Source of the DNA: Candidatus Dojkabacteria bacterium
GTDB lineage: Bacteria > Patescibacteria > Dojkabacteria > SC72
Length of the DNA: 64,000 bases
Reading direction: 5' to 3'
Assembly: GCA_023229785.1 (NCBI GenBank)
Contig: JALNYV010000005.1
Coordinates: forward strand, 1-64,000
A program made the translations under genes and the position numbers. The notes beneath the pieces are model-generated. The model did not search any database and had not been told where the DNA came from. It saw nothing but the letters and a program-made list of their open reading frames with translations. Of this stretch, positions 1 to 8,422 are shown in pieces; position 1 is the first letter of the stretch, and every line of letters starts with the position of its first letter.

Positions 1-2
1 TG

Positions 3-476
3 TCTTATGTTACAGGGGCTCCAGTAGTTCAAATGTTCAAGAAAGAGGGGTGGCCAGAACAATCATCTCATTCATTTACCAAGAGTAGAGGATATGAGCC
101 CCGCGATAACTGGATTAACCCCAAACAGCGAAAACTCAACCTAGATAGAGAATTAGCAGAATTAGAAGATGCTGAATTCTCAACAGAAACTGAGATGAAT
201 AAAATAGAACACAGGATTGATCAAATCAAAGACCAACTCAAGCACGAGTTTCAATTGAAAAATTATGGGAGGGGGCAAGTTGATGCTGAGAGAGGATTTT
301 ATGGTTTTCAAAAGATTGATCCAAATATCACATCTAACATCCAAAACAAGATTATCATACTGGTTGATGATAATGTAGTGACTAGTGTCACTTTAATTGA
401 TGCTGTTAAGGCCTTTTACAGAATAGGTGTGGTGCCTAAACAAATATTTGGGCTGGTAACTCACAACTACAAGTAA
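3..476 (+). CDS. Phosphoribosyltransferase-like protein, C-terminal part (5' end outside window)
   Basis: The reading frame is open from the left edge, so the gene starts upstream of the window. An internal ATG lies at 33. About 158 residues are visible. The C-terminal part contains IIILVDDNVVTSVTLIDAV, which matches the PRPP-binding loop of type I phosphoribosyltransferases (hydrophobic strand, then VDD and a small-residue loop), closest in feel to ComF-like proteins. The middle, about residues 45-85, is charged and probably a helical insertion. Family knowledge suggests a PRPP-dependent salvage or ComF-like role; the substrate cannot be told. The first half of the fold is missing, so this is a family-level call only. 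Confidence 0.6.
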   Translation, partial: SYVTGAPVVQMFKKEGWPEQSSHSFTKSRGYEPRDNWINPKQRKLNLDRELAELEDAEFSTETEMNKIEHRIDQIKDQLKHEFQLKNYGRGQVDAERGFYGFQKIDPNITSNIQNKIIILVDDNVVTSVTLIDAVKAFYRIGVVPKQIFGLVTHNYK

Positions 477-488
477 ACAATATCACAG

Positions 489-542
489 TTGACTTCCCCA
501 CTCACTCATAGTATGATATACTCTGTATCATACTATGAGTGA
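489..542 (+). promoter_or_regulatory. Early promoter overlapped by a 17-bp inverted repeat, upstream of primase
   Basis: TTGACT (489-494), a 17-bp spacer and TATGAT (512-517) form a sigma70-type promoter. A perfect 17-bp inverted repeat (502-518 paired with 526-542, 7-nt loop) covers the spacer, the -10 box and the expected start of transcription, and ends 6 nt before the primase ATG. RNA from upstream would form the hairpin; RNA started here would lack most of the left arm. It could equally be a repressor operator or a terminator for the upstream gene. Confidence 0.65.
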
Positions 543-548
543 AAATAC

Positions 549-1559
549 ATGGAAACTACTTCCCTACAAGATATCATCAGACAACACATAAACTTGGATA
601 GGCCTAACTCCCAAGGTTGGTGTCCTGTGTTATGTAGGGTGTGTGGTGATAAAGGGCACAAAGGAAAGAGGGCTGCCTTTAGGTTTGATGACCACACTGT
701 TGGTTATAATTGTTTCAATTGCTCTACCACCGCTGTATATGATCCATCACAAAATCGAAATCCATCCAAATCTATGATTCAAGTGCTTGAATCTTTTGGA
801 ATACCTGAAGTAGAATGGAGAAAGATTTCCTTTGATGCCTTAGTTAATAAGTATGATACTGTTGATCACGAAAGGCAACAAATAGAACCCACAGAGATTC
901 CACTCCTACCGTTTTTTTATCCGTTATCAGATGACAAAGATGATGATTGGTGTCAATACTCCATTGATTATTTAACAGAGAGAGGAATTGATTGGAAATC
1001 ATATCCATTCTTTTGTGTTAGGAGGAATGAACATCCAGATAATAAGAGATGGTATGGTAGACTTATTATTCCAACATATAAAGACAAAAAATTGATATTT
1101 TATCAAGGTAGGGATTTAACTGATCTACACAAAAAGAAATATTTGAGCGCCACCACTATACGAGAAAATGTAATGTATGGTTACAATCAATTACTAGTAT
1201 ACTCCCAAGATCCTTTGTATGTGACAGAGGGGTTTTTTGACTCGTTTATGTTAAACGGGGTTGCCATTTTTTGTAACAAACTAACTGCCCAGCAAATATT
1301 GTGGCTAAATAGATCGAACAGACCAAAAGTTATTATCCCAGATAGATATGGGGATGGGCAAATCCTCGCAAACCAGGCCATTGAGTTAGGGTGGAAAATA
1401 AGTACCTTAGATCTAGGCGATAATTGTAAGGATGTAAATGAGTCTATAGTAAAACACGGAATGTTGTATACTATTAAGACTATCGTTAATAATACAACAG
1501 AGGGTGTTCAAGCTTCTGTTAGAGTAAATGCTTATTGCAAGAGAGGAAAATATGTGTGA
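549..1559 (+). CDS. 61: DNA primase (T4 gp61-like)
   Basis: This 336-residue protein has the layout of T4-type primases (T4 gp61 is 342 residues). An N-terminal zinc-binding module is visible as C29-x2-C32 and C55-x2-C58. A TOPRIM-like core follows, with YVTEGFFDSF supplying the conserved glutamate and VIIPDRYGDG resembling the acidic strand. It would make RNA primers for lagging-strand synthesis, working with the gp41-like helicase encoded at 26.1-27.4 kb. The ATG at 549 follows the palindromic promoter at 489-542; the ribosome-binding site is weak (GAGTG in the right arm). The stop overlaps the next gene's ATG by 8 nt, suggesting coupled translation. Confidence 0.85.
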   Translation: METTSLQDIIRQHINLDRPNSQGWCPVLCRVCGDKGHKGKRAAFRFDDHTVGYNCFNCSTTAVYDPSQNRNPSKSMIQVLESFGIPEVEWRKISFDALVNKYDTVDHERQQIEPTEIPLLPFFYPLSDDKDDDWCQYSIDYLTERGIDWKSYPFFCVRRNEHPDNKRWYGRLIIPTYKDKKLIFYQGRDLTDLHKKKYLSATTIRENVMYGYNQLLVYSQDPLYVTEGFFDSFMLNGVAIFCNKLTAQQILWLNRSNRPKVIIPDRYGDGQILANQAIELGWKISTLDLGDNCKDVNESIVKHGMLYTIKTIVNNTTEGVQASVRVNAYCKRGKYV

Positions 1560-1797
1560 TGATATGCAAGATGATGTAGAGGTGAATATTAGGACAGATC
1601 TTTGGCCAACCATGTCCACACAACAATTGAGTGTTCAACAAGAACTGGTGTTGGATAAGTTGAATTTATTATCATATATGTCTCAGGGCGATCCCACTGT
1701 GATGAATTTGCGGTGTGCCTTGGATATAGCAATGGCAGATCTGAATAAGTTGATTAATAACAAAATCACAGTAGGAAAACACAAGGTGGTAATGTAA
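1552..1797 (+). CDS. Small acidic hypothetical protein
   Basis: This 81-residue protein is not recognised. I place the start at the ATG at 1552, which follows a GAGAGG ribosome-binding site and overlaps the primase stop by 8 nt; an in-frame ATG at 1528 lies inside primase and lacks a site. The N-terminus is rich in Asp/Glu and Cys (MCDDMQDDVEV). The remainder looks helical, with a leucine-rich stretch. It sits between primase and the topoisomerase large subunit and is probably co-transcribed with both. No function is proposed. Confidence 0.65.
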   Translation: MCDDMQDDVEVNIRTDLWPTMSTQQLSVQQELVLDKLNLLSYMSQGDPTVMNLRCALDIAMADLNKLINNKITVGKHKVVM

Positions 1798-1840
1798 GAT
1801 ATGTTAATGTTTACTAGTAAACAAGGTAGAGGATATTAGA

Positions 1841-3763
1841 ATGGCAAAAGATAAAACATATACAGGTGCTGATATTGTCTCATTGACAGACAAAATGCAT
1901 GTGCGCATGCGTACACAAATTTACCTAGGAAGCATGTCACCCACCACATATACCATTCCACTACTATCAGAGGACACACTGAAAATGGAAGAGGTAATAT
2001 TTATACCCAGTGTGTTTAAGGCTGTTGGTGAAATTTTAGACAATAGTTTAGATGAATTTTCACAAATTACATCCAAGGTTAAATTATTAAAGATTAATGC
2101 TAGCCCAGAGACTGGATTGTATACAATATCGGATAATGGTAGAGGTATACCCATTGAGAAGAAAATTGAAATAGTTGGGAAAACCAAAAAAGAAATATGG
2201 ACACCAGAAATAGCTCTGTCACACTTAAGAGCTGGTAGAAATTTTACAGATGATAAAGAGGTTGGAGTTGTTGGGTCAAATGGGGTTGGAAGTTCTTGTG
2301 TTAATTTCTGTAGTACTGATTTTGAAGTTGTTATTCAAAGAGATCATAAAAAATACTATCAAAAATTTTCCGATGGTGCAGAAAAAATATCTAAACCTGT
2401 CATAACAGACACAACTTCCAAAACAACAGGAACTGAGCTTACCTTTCAGCTAGATCCTATAGTATTTAAAGATGTTTCATTACCAGATAGCTTAATTCGC
2501 AACAGAGCTATAGAAATAGCCCTAATGAATCCTGATGTAACTGTAGAATATAATAGCGAAAAATTCAGATTCAAGAAGGGGCTACAGGAATATATTGATA
2601 AAATAGCTAAAGATAAAATCACTTATAAGATGGAAGTTAATGAAGCTAATGTTCAAGGTGAAATTTATATTGTGTGTGATGGGCACGAGGGGCTTGATGA
2701 AGTTGCGTTCACTTGGATCAACAGCTCCTACCTTTTCGATGGTGGAAAGTGTAATACACAAATATTCAATTTAATATTCGATAGAGTTGGAACACACTTA
2801 GAAAGAGAGGCTAAGAAACTTAAAGCTGAAGTAACAAGAAATGATATTAGGAAAGGGTTATTAGTTTTTGCAAATTTGAAAATTAAAAATCCGGAGTTCG
2901 ATTCTCAATCGAAGACACGAATGGTAGGGCCAGATCTTCGCAAAGAGTTAACCAATGTTGTTGATTCTAACTGGAAAGCGTTTGCTAAAACAACTTCTGG
3001 ATGGTTGGCTAATATTCTAGAAAGGGCTAATGAGAGATACCACTATGGTGAAAATAAAAAAGCAATAGAGGATCATGAGAAACACATAAAGAAGAAGATT
3101 AAGGTTGAAGGATTATTGGATGCCACTAGTAAGAATAGATTTGAGTGTCAACTCCTTGTAACTGAGGGACTTTCTGCAAAAGCCCAAATCTCCGAAGCAA
3201 GAGACCCAAAAACTTGTGCAGCGTTTGCATTAACTGGGAAGATCAATAATGTATATGGGTGTAGTGCTGCTCAGGTGTTAAAAATGGGAAAGTTGACTGA
3301 TCTGCTTTCTGTAATTGGTTTAACTCCAGGTAAGAGAGCTGATAGGAGTGCAATGAGGTATTCAAAGGTGGTGATTGCAACTGATGCAGATCAGGATGGT
3401 GCTAATATATGCACACTATTGTTAAATTTATTTTATCAATTTTGGCCCTGTCTATTCGACAAAAATTATGAGCCTGTATTTTATAGACTTATGGCGCCCA
3501 ATATAGTGGCTTCAAAAGGAAGTAAACGTGTTCATTTTACAACCAAAGCTGACTACGAAAAGGTTAAAGATAAGTACAAAGGTTGGACTATTGAATTTAT
3601 GAAAGGTCTCGGTGGAATGGGGAAGGATGATTTTACTACTATATTATCAGGAGATGATTGTCTTATTCCCTTTATAGATGATGGTCATATGAAAGAAGTG
3701 TTTGAATTACTTTTTGGAGATAACACAGATAGTAGGAAAAATTGGTTGACAGTTGATGACTAA
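1841..3763 (+). CDS. 39: DNA topoisomerase II large subunit (ATPase and TOPRIM; T4 gp39 plus gp60-like)
   Basis: The 640-residue protein carries the GHKL ATPase motifs: EILDNSLDEF (N box, about 64-73), DNGRGIP (98-104) and the glycine-rich GVVGSNGVGSS (142-152). The TOPRIM part follows with LLVTEG (438-443, catalytic Glu442) and DADQDG (515-520). In T4 these are split between gp39 and gp60; here they are one chain, as in many relatives. With the gp52-like subunit at 5.8-7.2 kb it forms the phage type IIA topoisomerase. A homing endonuclease ORF overlaps its last 8 nt, so the endonuclease has been inserted exactly at the 3' end without damage. Confidence 0.95.
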   Translation: MAKDKTYTGADIVSLTDKMHVRMRTQIYLGSMSPTTYTIPLLSEDTLKMEEVIFIPSVFKAVGEILDNSLDEFSQITSKVKLLKINASPETGLYTISDNGRGIPIEKKIEIVGKTKKEIWTPEIALSHLRAGRNFTDDKEVGVVGSNGVGSSCVNFCSTDFEVVIQRDHKKYYQKFSDGAEKISKPVITDTTSKTTGTELTFQLDPIVFKDVSLPDSLIRNRAIEIALMNPDVTVEYNSEKFRFKKGLQEYIDKIAKDKITYKMEVNEANVQGEIYIVCDGHEGLDEVAFTWINSSYLFDGGKCNTQIFNLIFDRVGTHLEREAKKLKAEVTRNDIRKGLLVFANLKIKNPEFDSQSKTRMVGPDLRKELTNVVDSNWKAFAKTTSGWLANILERANERYHYGENKKAIEDHEKHIKKKIKVEGLLDATSKNRFECQLLVTEGLSAKAQISEARDPKTCAAFALTGKINNVYGCSAAQVLKMGKLTDLLSVIGLTPGKRADRSAMRYSKVVIATDADQDGANICTLLLNLFYQFWPCLFDKNYEPVFYRLMAPNIVASKGSKRVHFTTKADYEKVKDKYKGWTIEFMKGLGGMGKDDFTTILSGDDCLIPFIDDGHMKEVFELLFGDNTDSRKNWLTVDD

Positions 3764-4679
3764 AACAGAATCTTTTGTAGGGAGAGCCAAATTAGTTCAT
3801 GGAGATAGGTATGATTATTCTTTGGTGAAGTATGCTAATGCACACACTAAAGTTAATATAATCTGCCACACTCATGGGATATTTAGTCAGGCTCCTGCTG
3901 CTCACACATCAACAAAACAGGGTTGCCCCAAGTGTGCTGGCAACACCAGACAAACAATTGGGGAATTTACAACAAGGGCTAAAAAAGTTCATGGTGATAA
4001 GTATGACTATTCTTTGGTGAATTATGTAAACAATAATACGAAAGTGACTATAATATGTCCAGAGCATGGTGAATTTGAACAAAAACCAGATTACCACACA
4101 AACAGTAAAGCTGGATGTCCTATGTGTGCTGATAATATTAAGCTATCAACCGAGGAGTTTATAAAGAGATCCAAATTAATTCACAATGATAAGTATAATT
4201 ATTCAAAGGTTGAATATATTAGCACTCACAAAAAGGTTATACTTATTTGTCCGATACACGGAGAGTTCTCACAAAAACCAAATAATCACATTTCAATGAA
4301 AACAGGATGTCCCAGGTGTGTGTCCAAAACCCACTCAAAAATGTGTATTGATTGGTTAGAATCAACAATGGAATCTGAAGCTATACACATCAAACATGCT
4401 CTCAATGGTGGGGAATTTAAAATTCCAACAACCAATTACAGTGCTGATGGATATTGTGTAGACACTAATACAATATACGAATTCTACGGAGATCGTTGGC
4501 ACGGAAATCCAAAAATATATGAACCAGATTTTGGATGTTATCCAAAAGATAAATTAATAACAGCTGGTGAATTATATCAAAAGACTGTAGAAAGAGAAAA
4601 TAAAATAAAATCTTTAGGGTATAATCTCATCACTATGTGGCAGAGTGATTGGAATGATCAACAAAAATTAAAATGTTGA
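3756..4679 (+). CDS. Homing endonuclease: three zinc-ribbon repeats plus Vsr-like nuclease domain
   Basis: The N-terminal ~190 residues hold three tandem modules of the form HGDKYDYSLV...IICPxHGxF...H...GCPxC, each with CxxH and CxxC pairs that should bind zinc. The C-terminal domain has DGYC (Asp), TIYEFYGDRWHGNP (Glu, Asp, His) and a closing RENKIKSLGYN...MW signature. This is the EDxHD/Vsr-like nuclease pattern known from phage homing enzymes. The ATG at 3756 overlaps the topoisomerase stop; a TTG lies one codon upstream. It separates genes 39 and 52, which are neighbours in function. It is probably free-standing and mobile; the DNA target is unknown. Confidence 0.85.
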   Translation: MTKTESFVGRAKLVHGDRYDYSLVKYANAHTKVNIICHTHGIFSQAPAAHTSTKQGCPKCAGNTRQTIGEFTTRAKKVHGDKYDYSLVNYVNNNTKVTIICPEHGEFEQKPDYHTNSKAGCPMCADNIKLSTEEFIKRSKLIHNDKYNYSKVEYISTHKKVILICPIHGEFSQKPNNHISMKTGCPRCVSKTHSKMCIDWLESTMESEAIHIKHALNGGEFKIPTTNYSADGYCVDTNTIYEFYGDRWHGNPKIYEPDFGCYPKDKLITAGELYQKTVERENKIKSLGYNLITMWQSDWNDQQKLKC

Positions 4680-4704
4680 TTATTATCAATAATTATATTA
4701 TACT
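4676..4704 (+). promoter_or_regulatory. Predicted sigma70-type promoter
   Basis: TTGATT (4676-4681), a 17-bp spacer and TATACT (4699-4704) precede the 4738-7186 gene group. It overlaps the stop codon of the preceding homing endonuclease. It would give the phosphoesterase and topoisomerase medium subunit genes their own transcript. Confidence 0.5.
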
Positions 4705-4737
4705 AACTATTATATTAATCACCACAGGAATTAACAA

Positions 4738-5142
4738 ATGAGCTGCTATAAATTATACAACAAACAAGAGCTGATTGAATTTAATGAAGATTGCTTGAGT
4801 GCGGTGAGTAAATGCCCTCAATATAATGATGCAGATCCCATGTCAACTGGGATCACAACACCCGAACAGGTTTTTCGGTACTGGAATAACTCTTCTCTGC
4901 TGTGGCAGTCTGGTTACAGTGATTATCTATCAGAGAGAGCTATGGATACGTTTGATTATAATTATAAAAAAGGTTTGGTAGCATTATGCACACCCCCAAC
5001 TACAAAACCTCAGAATCTACCCAATAATATTAACAACTTGTTGGAGGGTGTAACAGTGTTTAAGAACTTGAGTTTTCCAAACAACACCATGATGGTTAGT
5101 TCAGATTTATATGATTTGATTAAAAAGATCTCCAAAACATGA
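4738..5142 (+). CDS. Hypothetical protein
   Basis: This 134-residue protein is not recognised. It is preceded by CAGGAA about 8 nt from the ATG and overlaps the next gene by 4 nt (ATGA), so it is translated with the phosphoesterase. It has several Cys, Tyr and Asn residues, no signal peptide and no membrane segment. It is the first gene of a three-gene block (unknown, phosphoesterase, topoisomerase medium subunit) read from the promoter at 4676. Confidence 0.65.
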   Translation: MSCYKLYNKQELIEFNEDCLSAVSKCPQYNDADPMSTGITTPEQVFRYWNNSSLLWQSGYSDYLSERAMDTFDYNYKKGLVALCTPPTTKPQNLPNNINNLLEGVTVFKNLSFPNNTMMVSSDLYDLIKKISKT

Positions 5143-5846
5143 AATTCACAAACGAAACACTATTAGAATACTATTTGGAAGATCTTAAGGGTGTTGATAC
5201 TACACACAACGGGAATGTTAAGAATAGACACCCTGAATATTGGGATATTCCATCAACTTATAAGCACAGGGAACTTCCTATGCTTATTGATCCTTTTGAG
5301 CCTAATTATCCACTACCAAAGCGTAATATTTGGTTTCTGAGTGATACACACTTTAACCATAAGAATATTATTAAATACTCAAATAGGCCATTCCCCACAA
5401 TAGAATTGATGACTAGTTGCTTGATTGGCAACCACAACAATGTAGTTGAGCAAAATGATATCGTTATTTGGTGTGGTGATGTGACTTTTGGTGATGTTCA
5501 CCACACCAATGAATTGATTAATGCTATGCCAGGTTATAAGATACACATCATTGGTAACCACGATATGGATAGGAAGGGTAAATTGAATGCACTATCATTT
5601 GATGAAAGACACTCTTGTATTGTTATCGATGTGGTAGATGCTGAAGTAGAATATCAACTATTGGTAACACATTATCCATTAACTGTTGTTCCAGCGGGGT
5701 GTATCAATATTCACGGGCATTGTCACAACTCACCTGCACTATCTCAAAAGCACATTAACGTTTGTGTGGAGCGCACAAATTATACACCACTAAATATGAA
5801 TGTTATTTTAGACAAAGCAAAAATTATTATGGAGTTGTATGAATGA
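5139..5846 (+). CDS. Calcineurin-like metallophosphoesterase
   Basis: The 235-residue protein shows the full metal-binding motif set of the family: SDTHF (69-72, Asp and His), GDV (113-115), GNHD (139-142), a THYP histidine and the closing HGHCH. These bind two metal ions that hydrolyse phosphate esters. Small phage members of the family have been linked to nucleotide or nucleic-acid phosphatase activity, but the substrate here is unknown. It overlaps the genes on both sides by 4 nt, so it belongs to a tightly coupled operon with gene 52. Confidence 0.88.
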   Translation: MKFTNETLLEYYLEDLKGVDTTHNGNVKNRHPEYWDIPSTYKHRELPMLIDPFEPNYPLPKRNIWFLSDTHFNHKNIIKYSNRPFPTIELMTSCLIGNHNNVVEQNDIVIWCGDVTFGDVHHTNELINAMPGYKIHIIGNHDMDRKGKLNALSFDERHSCIVIDVVDAEVEYQLLVTHYPLTVVPAGCINIHGHCHNSPALSQKHINVCVERTNYTPLNMNVILDKAKIIMELYE

Positions 5847-7186
5847 GAAAAATTGAAAGTTCGCCATATATAAATCATGAAGCTAGGGAATACGCCCTGT
5901 ATGTGATGACATCAAGGGCGATTTTAAACGTGACTGATGGAATGAAAGCGGGTGGCAGAAGGGTTCTCTGGACAGCTAGAGGTGGAGAGAAATGGAAAAG
6001 CGCGAATTTGGCTGGAGCCACAATGCCTATACATCCACACTCAAGCCCTGACTCAACAATTAATACTTTGACAGCGTATTATGGCAATAACATTCCTCTA
6101 TTTACTGGATTTGGTGCATTCGGGACGATCTTAGAACCACAAGAATTTGGGGCAAGCAGGTACACATCAGTTAAAGTATCAAAATTTACACAAGATGTTA
6201 TATTTCGAGATATTGAAATAGTTCCTCTTACGGAAAATTATGATGGTACTCTCCAAGAACCCGAGCATTTCCTTCCGTTGGTACCTATAGCGCTATTAAA
6301 CCCCACTTCAGGTATCGCTGTTGGATTTGCAACTAACATTCTACCAAGATTACTAAGTGATATTATCAGTGTTCAGCTTGATATATTAAAAGGGTCGGAA
6401 ATTAGCAATAAGTTGATTCCAACATTTACACCACTAGATAATAGATCACACAAAACAGTAGAAACAGAAAAGGGGTTTGCATATTACTTTAGTGGTGATT
6501 ACACACAAATTAATGCAACCACCATAGTGATCACAAAGATTCCATATGGGCAAACACACGATAAAGTGATTGCTAAGATAGAAACAGAATATGCTAATGG
6601 AAACGTTGTTGACTATACTGACGGATCAAAAGATACTATAAATATCGAAGTGAAATTTAAAAAAGGAGTTCTTAGAGATCTTGAAAAAGAGGCTGTGCTT
6701 CAGCTGCTTGGGTTAACAGTTAAACAAAATGAAAATCTAAATGTTTTAGACTTCTCTGGCAAGGCTGTTTGGAATGCTAAGCCTATTGAATTAGTTCAAA
6801 AGTTTACAGAGTGGAGATTATCATTCTATGAAAAAAGATATGAACGTCTAAGAGACTTATTGTTAGTTGACTATCAACGATATCTTGATATTAAGTGTGC
6901 TATAGATAATAATATAGGACAGTTCGCTAAGAAAACCCAATCCAGATCTGAACTTAAGGAATTATTGGGAGATTTTGGTATAATATATGTTGATTATATC
7001 GCGGATTTACCAATTTACCGCTTCACTGAAGATGAGTATAAGAAGAATGAAGAAAAACTAAAAGAAGCTGAAAAAATGTTAGCTTATTATGCTGAATTAC
7101 TTCAAAGTGAGGAAAAAAGAAAGAACATATACACCACTGAGCTTCAGGAAGTATTAACTAAATACAACAAGGGATATTACAAATAG
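5843..7186 (+). CDS. 52: DNA topoisomerase II medium subunit (T4 gp52-like)
   Basis: The 447-residue protein matches the DNA-breaking subunit of type IIA topoisomerases and is close to T4 gp52 in length. The active-site tyrosine sits in FGASRYTSVK (Tyr107), preceded by the conserved DGMKAGGRRVLW region near residue 32. GIAVGFATNILPR near 165 is a further family signature, and the C-terminal third forms the coiled-coil gate. It pairs with the large subunit at 1.8-3.8 kb. The start overlaps the phosphoesterase stop (ATGA). Confidence 0.95.
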   Translation: MRKIESSPYINHEAREYALYVMTSRAILNVTDGMKAGGRRVLWTARGGEKWKSANLAGATMPIHPHSSPDSTINTLTAYYGNNIPLFTGFGAFGTILEPQEFGASRYTSVKVSKFTQDVIFRDIEIVPLTENYDGTLQEPEHFLPLVPIALLNPTSGIAVGFATNILPRLLSDIISVQLDILKGSEISNKLIPTFTPLDNRSHKTVETEKGFAYYFSGDYTQINATTIVITKIPYGQTHDKVIAKIETEYANGNVVDYTDGSKDTINIEVKFKKGVLRDLEKEAVLQLLGLTVKQNENLNVLDFSGKAVWNAKPIELVQKFTEWRLSFYEKRYERLRDLLLVDYQRYLDIKCAIDNNIGQFAKKTQSRSELKELLGDFGIIYVDYIADLPIYRFTEDEYKKNEEKLKEAEKMLAYYAELLQSEEKRKNIYTTELQEVLTKYNKGYYK

Positions 7187-7271
7187 GAAAATATTATGAA
7201 AGACCCAACAGACATTTAAACTAAATTACCACAACACACTACAATTAATTTTTACAAGGAATAAGCACCAA

Positions 7272-7526
7272 ATGAAACAAAGAAACTACAATCAATCAAA
7301 CACAAAAGTCCTCCAAGATATTAAAACATTATCGATAGAGGATCTTTCAGAACAATATGATATTCATATAACAGAGCATGGAACAGTGTGGGATCCCGCA
7401 GAGAGAAAGTGTTTTGCTGGTTTGTTGGAGTGGGCAGAATACATTATTGATCAAAATGATGATGAATTATACGGAAGTGTAATTAGGATGGGCAGCAAGA
7501 AGTGTTTTGATGATGGTAGTTTTTAG
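7272..7526 (+). CDS. Small hypothetical protein
   Basis: This 84-residue acidic protein is not recognised. It has an AAGGA ribosome-binding site before the ATG. It starts 85 bp after gene 52 and ends just before a late-type promoter that serves the repeat-protein pair. No transmembrane or signal segment is visible. The 85-bp gap before it holds only a seven-codon ATG-to-TAA ORF at 7198. Confidence 0.55.
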   Translation: MKQRNYNQSNTKVLQDIKTLSIEDLSEQYDIHITEHGTVWDPAERKCFAGLLEWAEYIIDQNDDELYGSVIRMGSKKCFDDGSF

Positions 7527-7534
7527 GAGAGGGT

Positions 7535-7542
7535 GATAAATA
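7535..7542 (+). promoter_or_regulatory. T4-type late promoter
   Basis: GATAAATA differs from the T4 late consensus TATAAATA only at the first base. It lies 23 bp before the 7566 ATG. The following leader (CATAATAACTCTGGAATTAT) is nearly the same as the leader after the late box at 37652, which precedes a paralogous gene. Confidence 0.6.
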
Positions 7543-7565
7543 CATAATAACTCTGGAATTATAAT

Positions 7566-7964
7566 ATGAAATTAAATGAAATAGCTAAACCAATAATTGA
7601 TTGGAATACTAAATCTGAAAAAGAACAGATTGATTTTGTGAGAAGCGAAAGTTTTAATATAGAGAAAATTGATAATCCATCAGAAGTTGTTCAACTATCA
7701 GCTGTAAAACAACACCCGTTTGCAATTAGATATATCAAAAACCCATCAGAAGATGCTCAATTAGCAGCTGTTAATAAATATGCGTGGACAATTCATTATA
7801 TTAAGAATCCAACAACGAAAGTATTATTAACAACATTAAAGGATCTAAAATTCATTAAAGATGAAGAAGAATATAACGGTTTCATTAAACAATATTTTGC
7901 TAATAATAAACTATTAATGAAAAAGTGGCTTAGATATGGTGAAGCAATGAGGGGACAAGAGTGA
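7566..7964 (+). CDS. DUF4116-like repeat protein, paralogue 1
   Basis: This 132-residue member of the window's repeat family has an N-terminal leader (MKLNEIAKP) and a linker containing DWNTKSEKEQ. Repeat units NPSEVVQLSAV and NPSEDAQLAAV follow, then the modified unit NPTTKVLLTTL. The family C-terminus FANNKLLMKKWLRYGEAMR closes it. Each unit of about 24 residues looks like a short amphipathic helix pair. It reads from a late promoter at 7535 and overlaps paralogue 2 by 4 nt. Function is unknown; late expression suggests a virion or head-packaged role. Confidence 0.8.
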   Translation: MKLNEIAKPIIDWNTKSEKEQIDFVRSESFNIEKIDNPSEVVQLSAVKQHPFAIRYIKNPSEDAQLAAVNKYAWTIHYIKNPTTKVLLTTLKDLKFIKDEEEYNGFIKQYFANNKLLMKKWLRYGEAMRGQE

Positions 7965-8422
7965 AATTATTTGAAATAGCTAAACCAATAATTGATTGGA
8001 ATACTAAATCTGAGAAAGAACAGATTGATTTGGTGACGAGTGATGGTTATGATATTAAAAAGATTAAAAATCCATCAGAAGCTGTTCAATTAGCAGTTGT
8101 TAGAAACGCAGGCGCATCTATTGGTTTTATTAAAAATCCATCTGAAGCTGTTCAATTAGCAGCCGTTAGTGGCTGCTCTATATCAATACACCGTATTGAA
8201 AACCCAACCGAAGCTGTTCAATTAGCAGCTGTTAATAGATATGTGTGGGCAATTCGATATATTAAGAATCCAACTCAAAAAGTATCATTAATAGCTCTGA
8301 AAAACCAGAAATTCATTGATAACCAAGAATATTACGAAAACCTTATTAGAAGACTCTTTGCCAACAATACAATATTAATGAAAAAATGGCTTAGATATGG
8401 TCAATCAATGAGGAACTCATAA
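7961..8422 (+). CDS. DUF4116-like repeat protein, paralogue 2
   Basis: The 153-residue paralogue starts at a GTG that overlaps the preceding stop (GTGA). Its leader is MKLFEIAKP. Four repeat units are visible (NPSEAVQLAVV, NPSEAVQLAAV, NPTEAVQLAAV, NPTQKVSLIAL), one or more than in most copies, showing that unit number varies by internal duplication. The family tail reads FANNTILMKKWLRYGQSMR. It ends convergently with a homing endonuclease gene with a 6-nt overlap. Confidence 0.8.
   Translation: MKLFEIAKPIIDWNTKSEKEQIDLVTSDGYDIKKIKNPSEAVQLAVVRNAGASIGFIKNPSEAVQLAAVSGCSISIHRIENPTEAVQLAAVNRYVWAIRYIKNPTQKVSLIALKNQKFIDNQEYYENLIRRLFANNTILMKKWLRYGQSMRNS

Noticed and set aside
2887..2910. GGAGTTCGATTCTCAATCG, resembling a tRNA T-arm
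   Set aside because: It lies in frame inside the topoisomerase gene and no acceptor or anticodon arm surrounds it. No tRNA was found in the window.
7198..7221. Seven-codon ORF between gene 52 and the 7272 gene
   Set aside because: Too short to support as a gene; possibly a decayed coding end. It has a weak AGGAAA site only.
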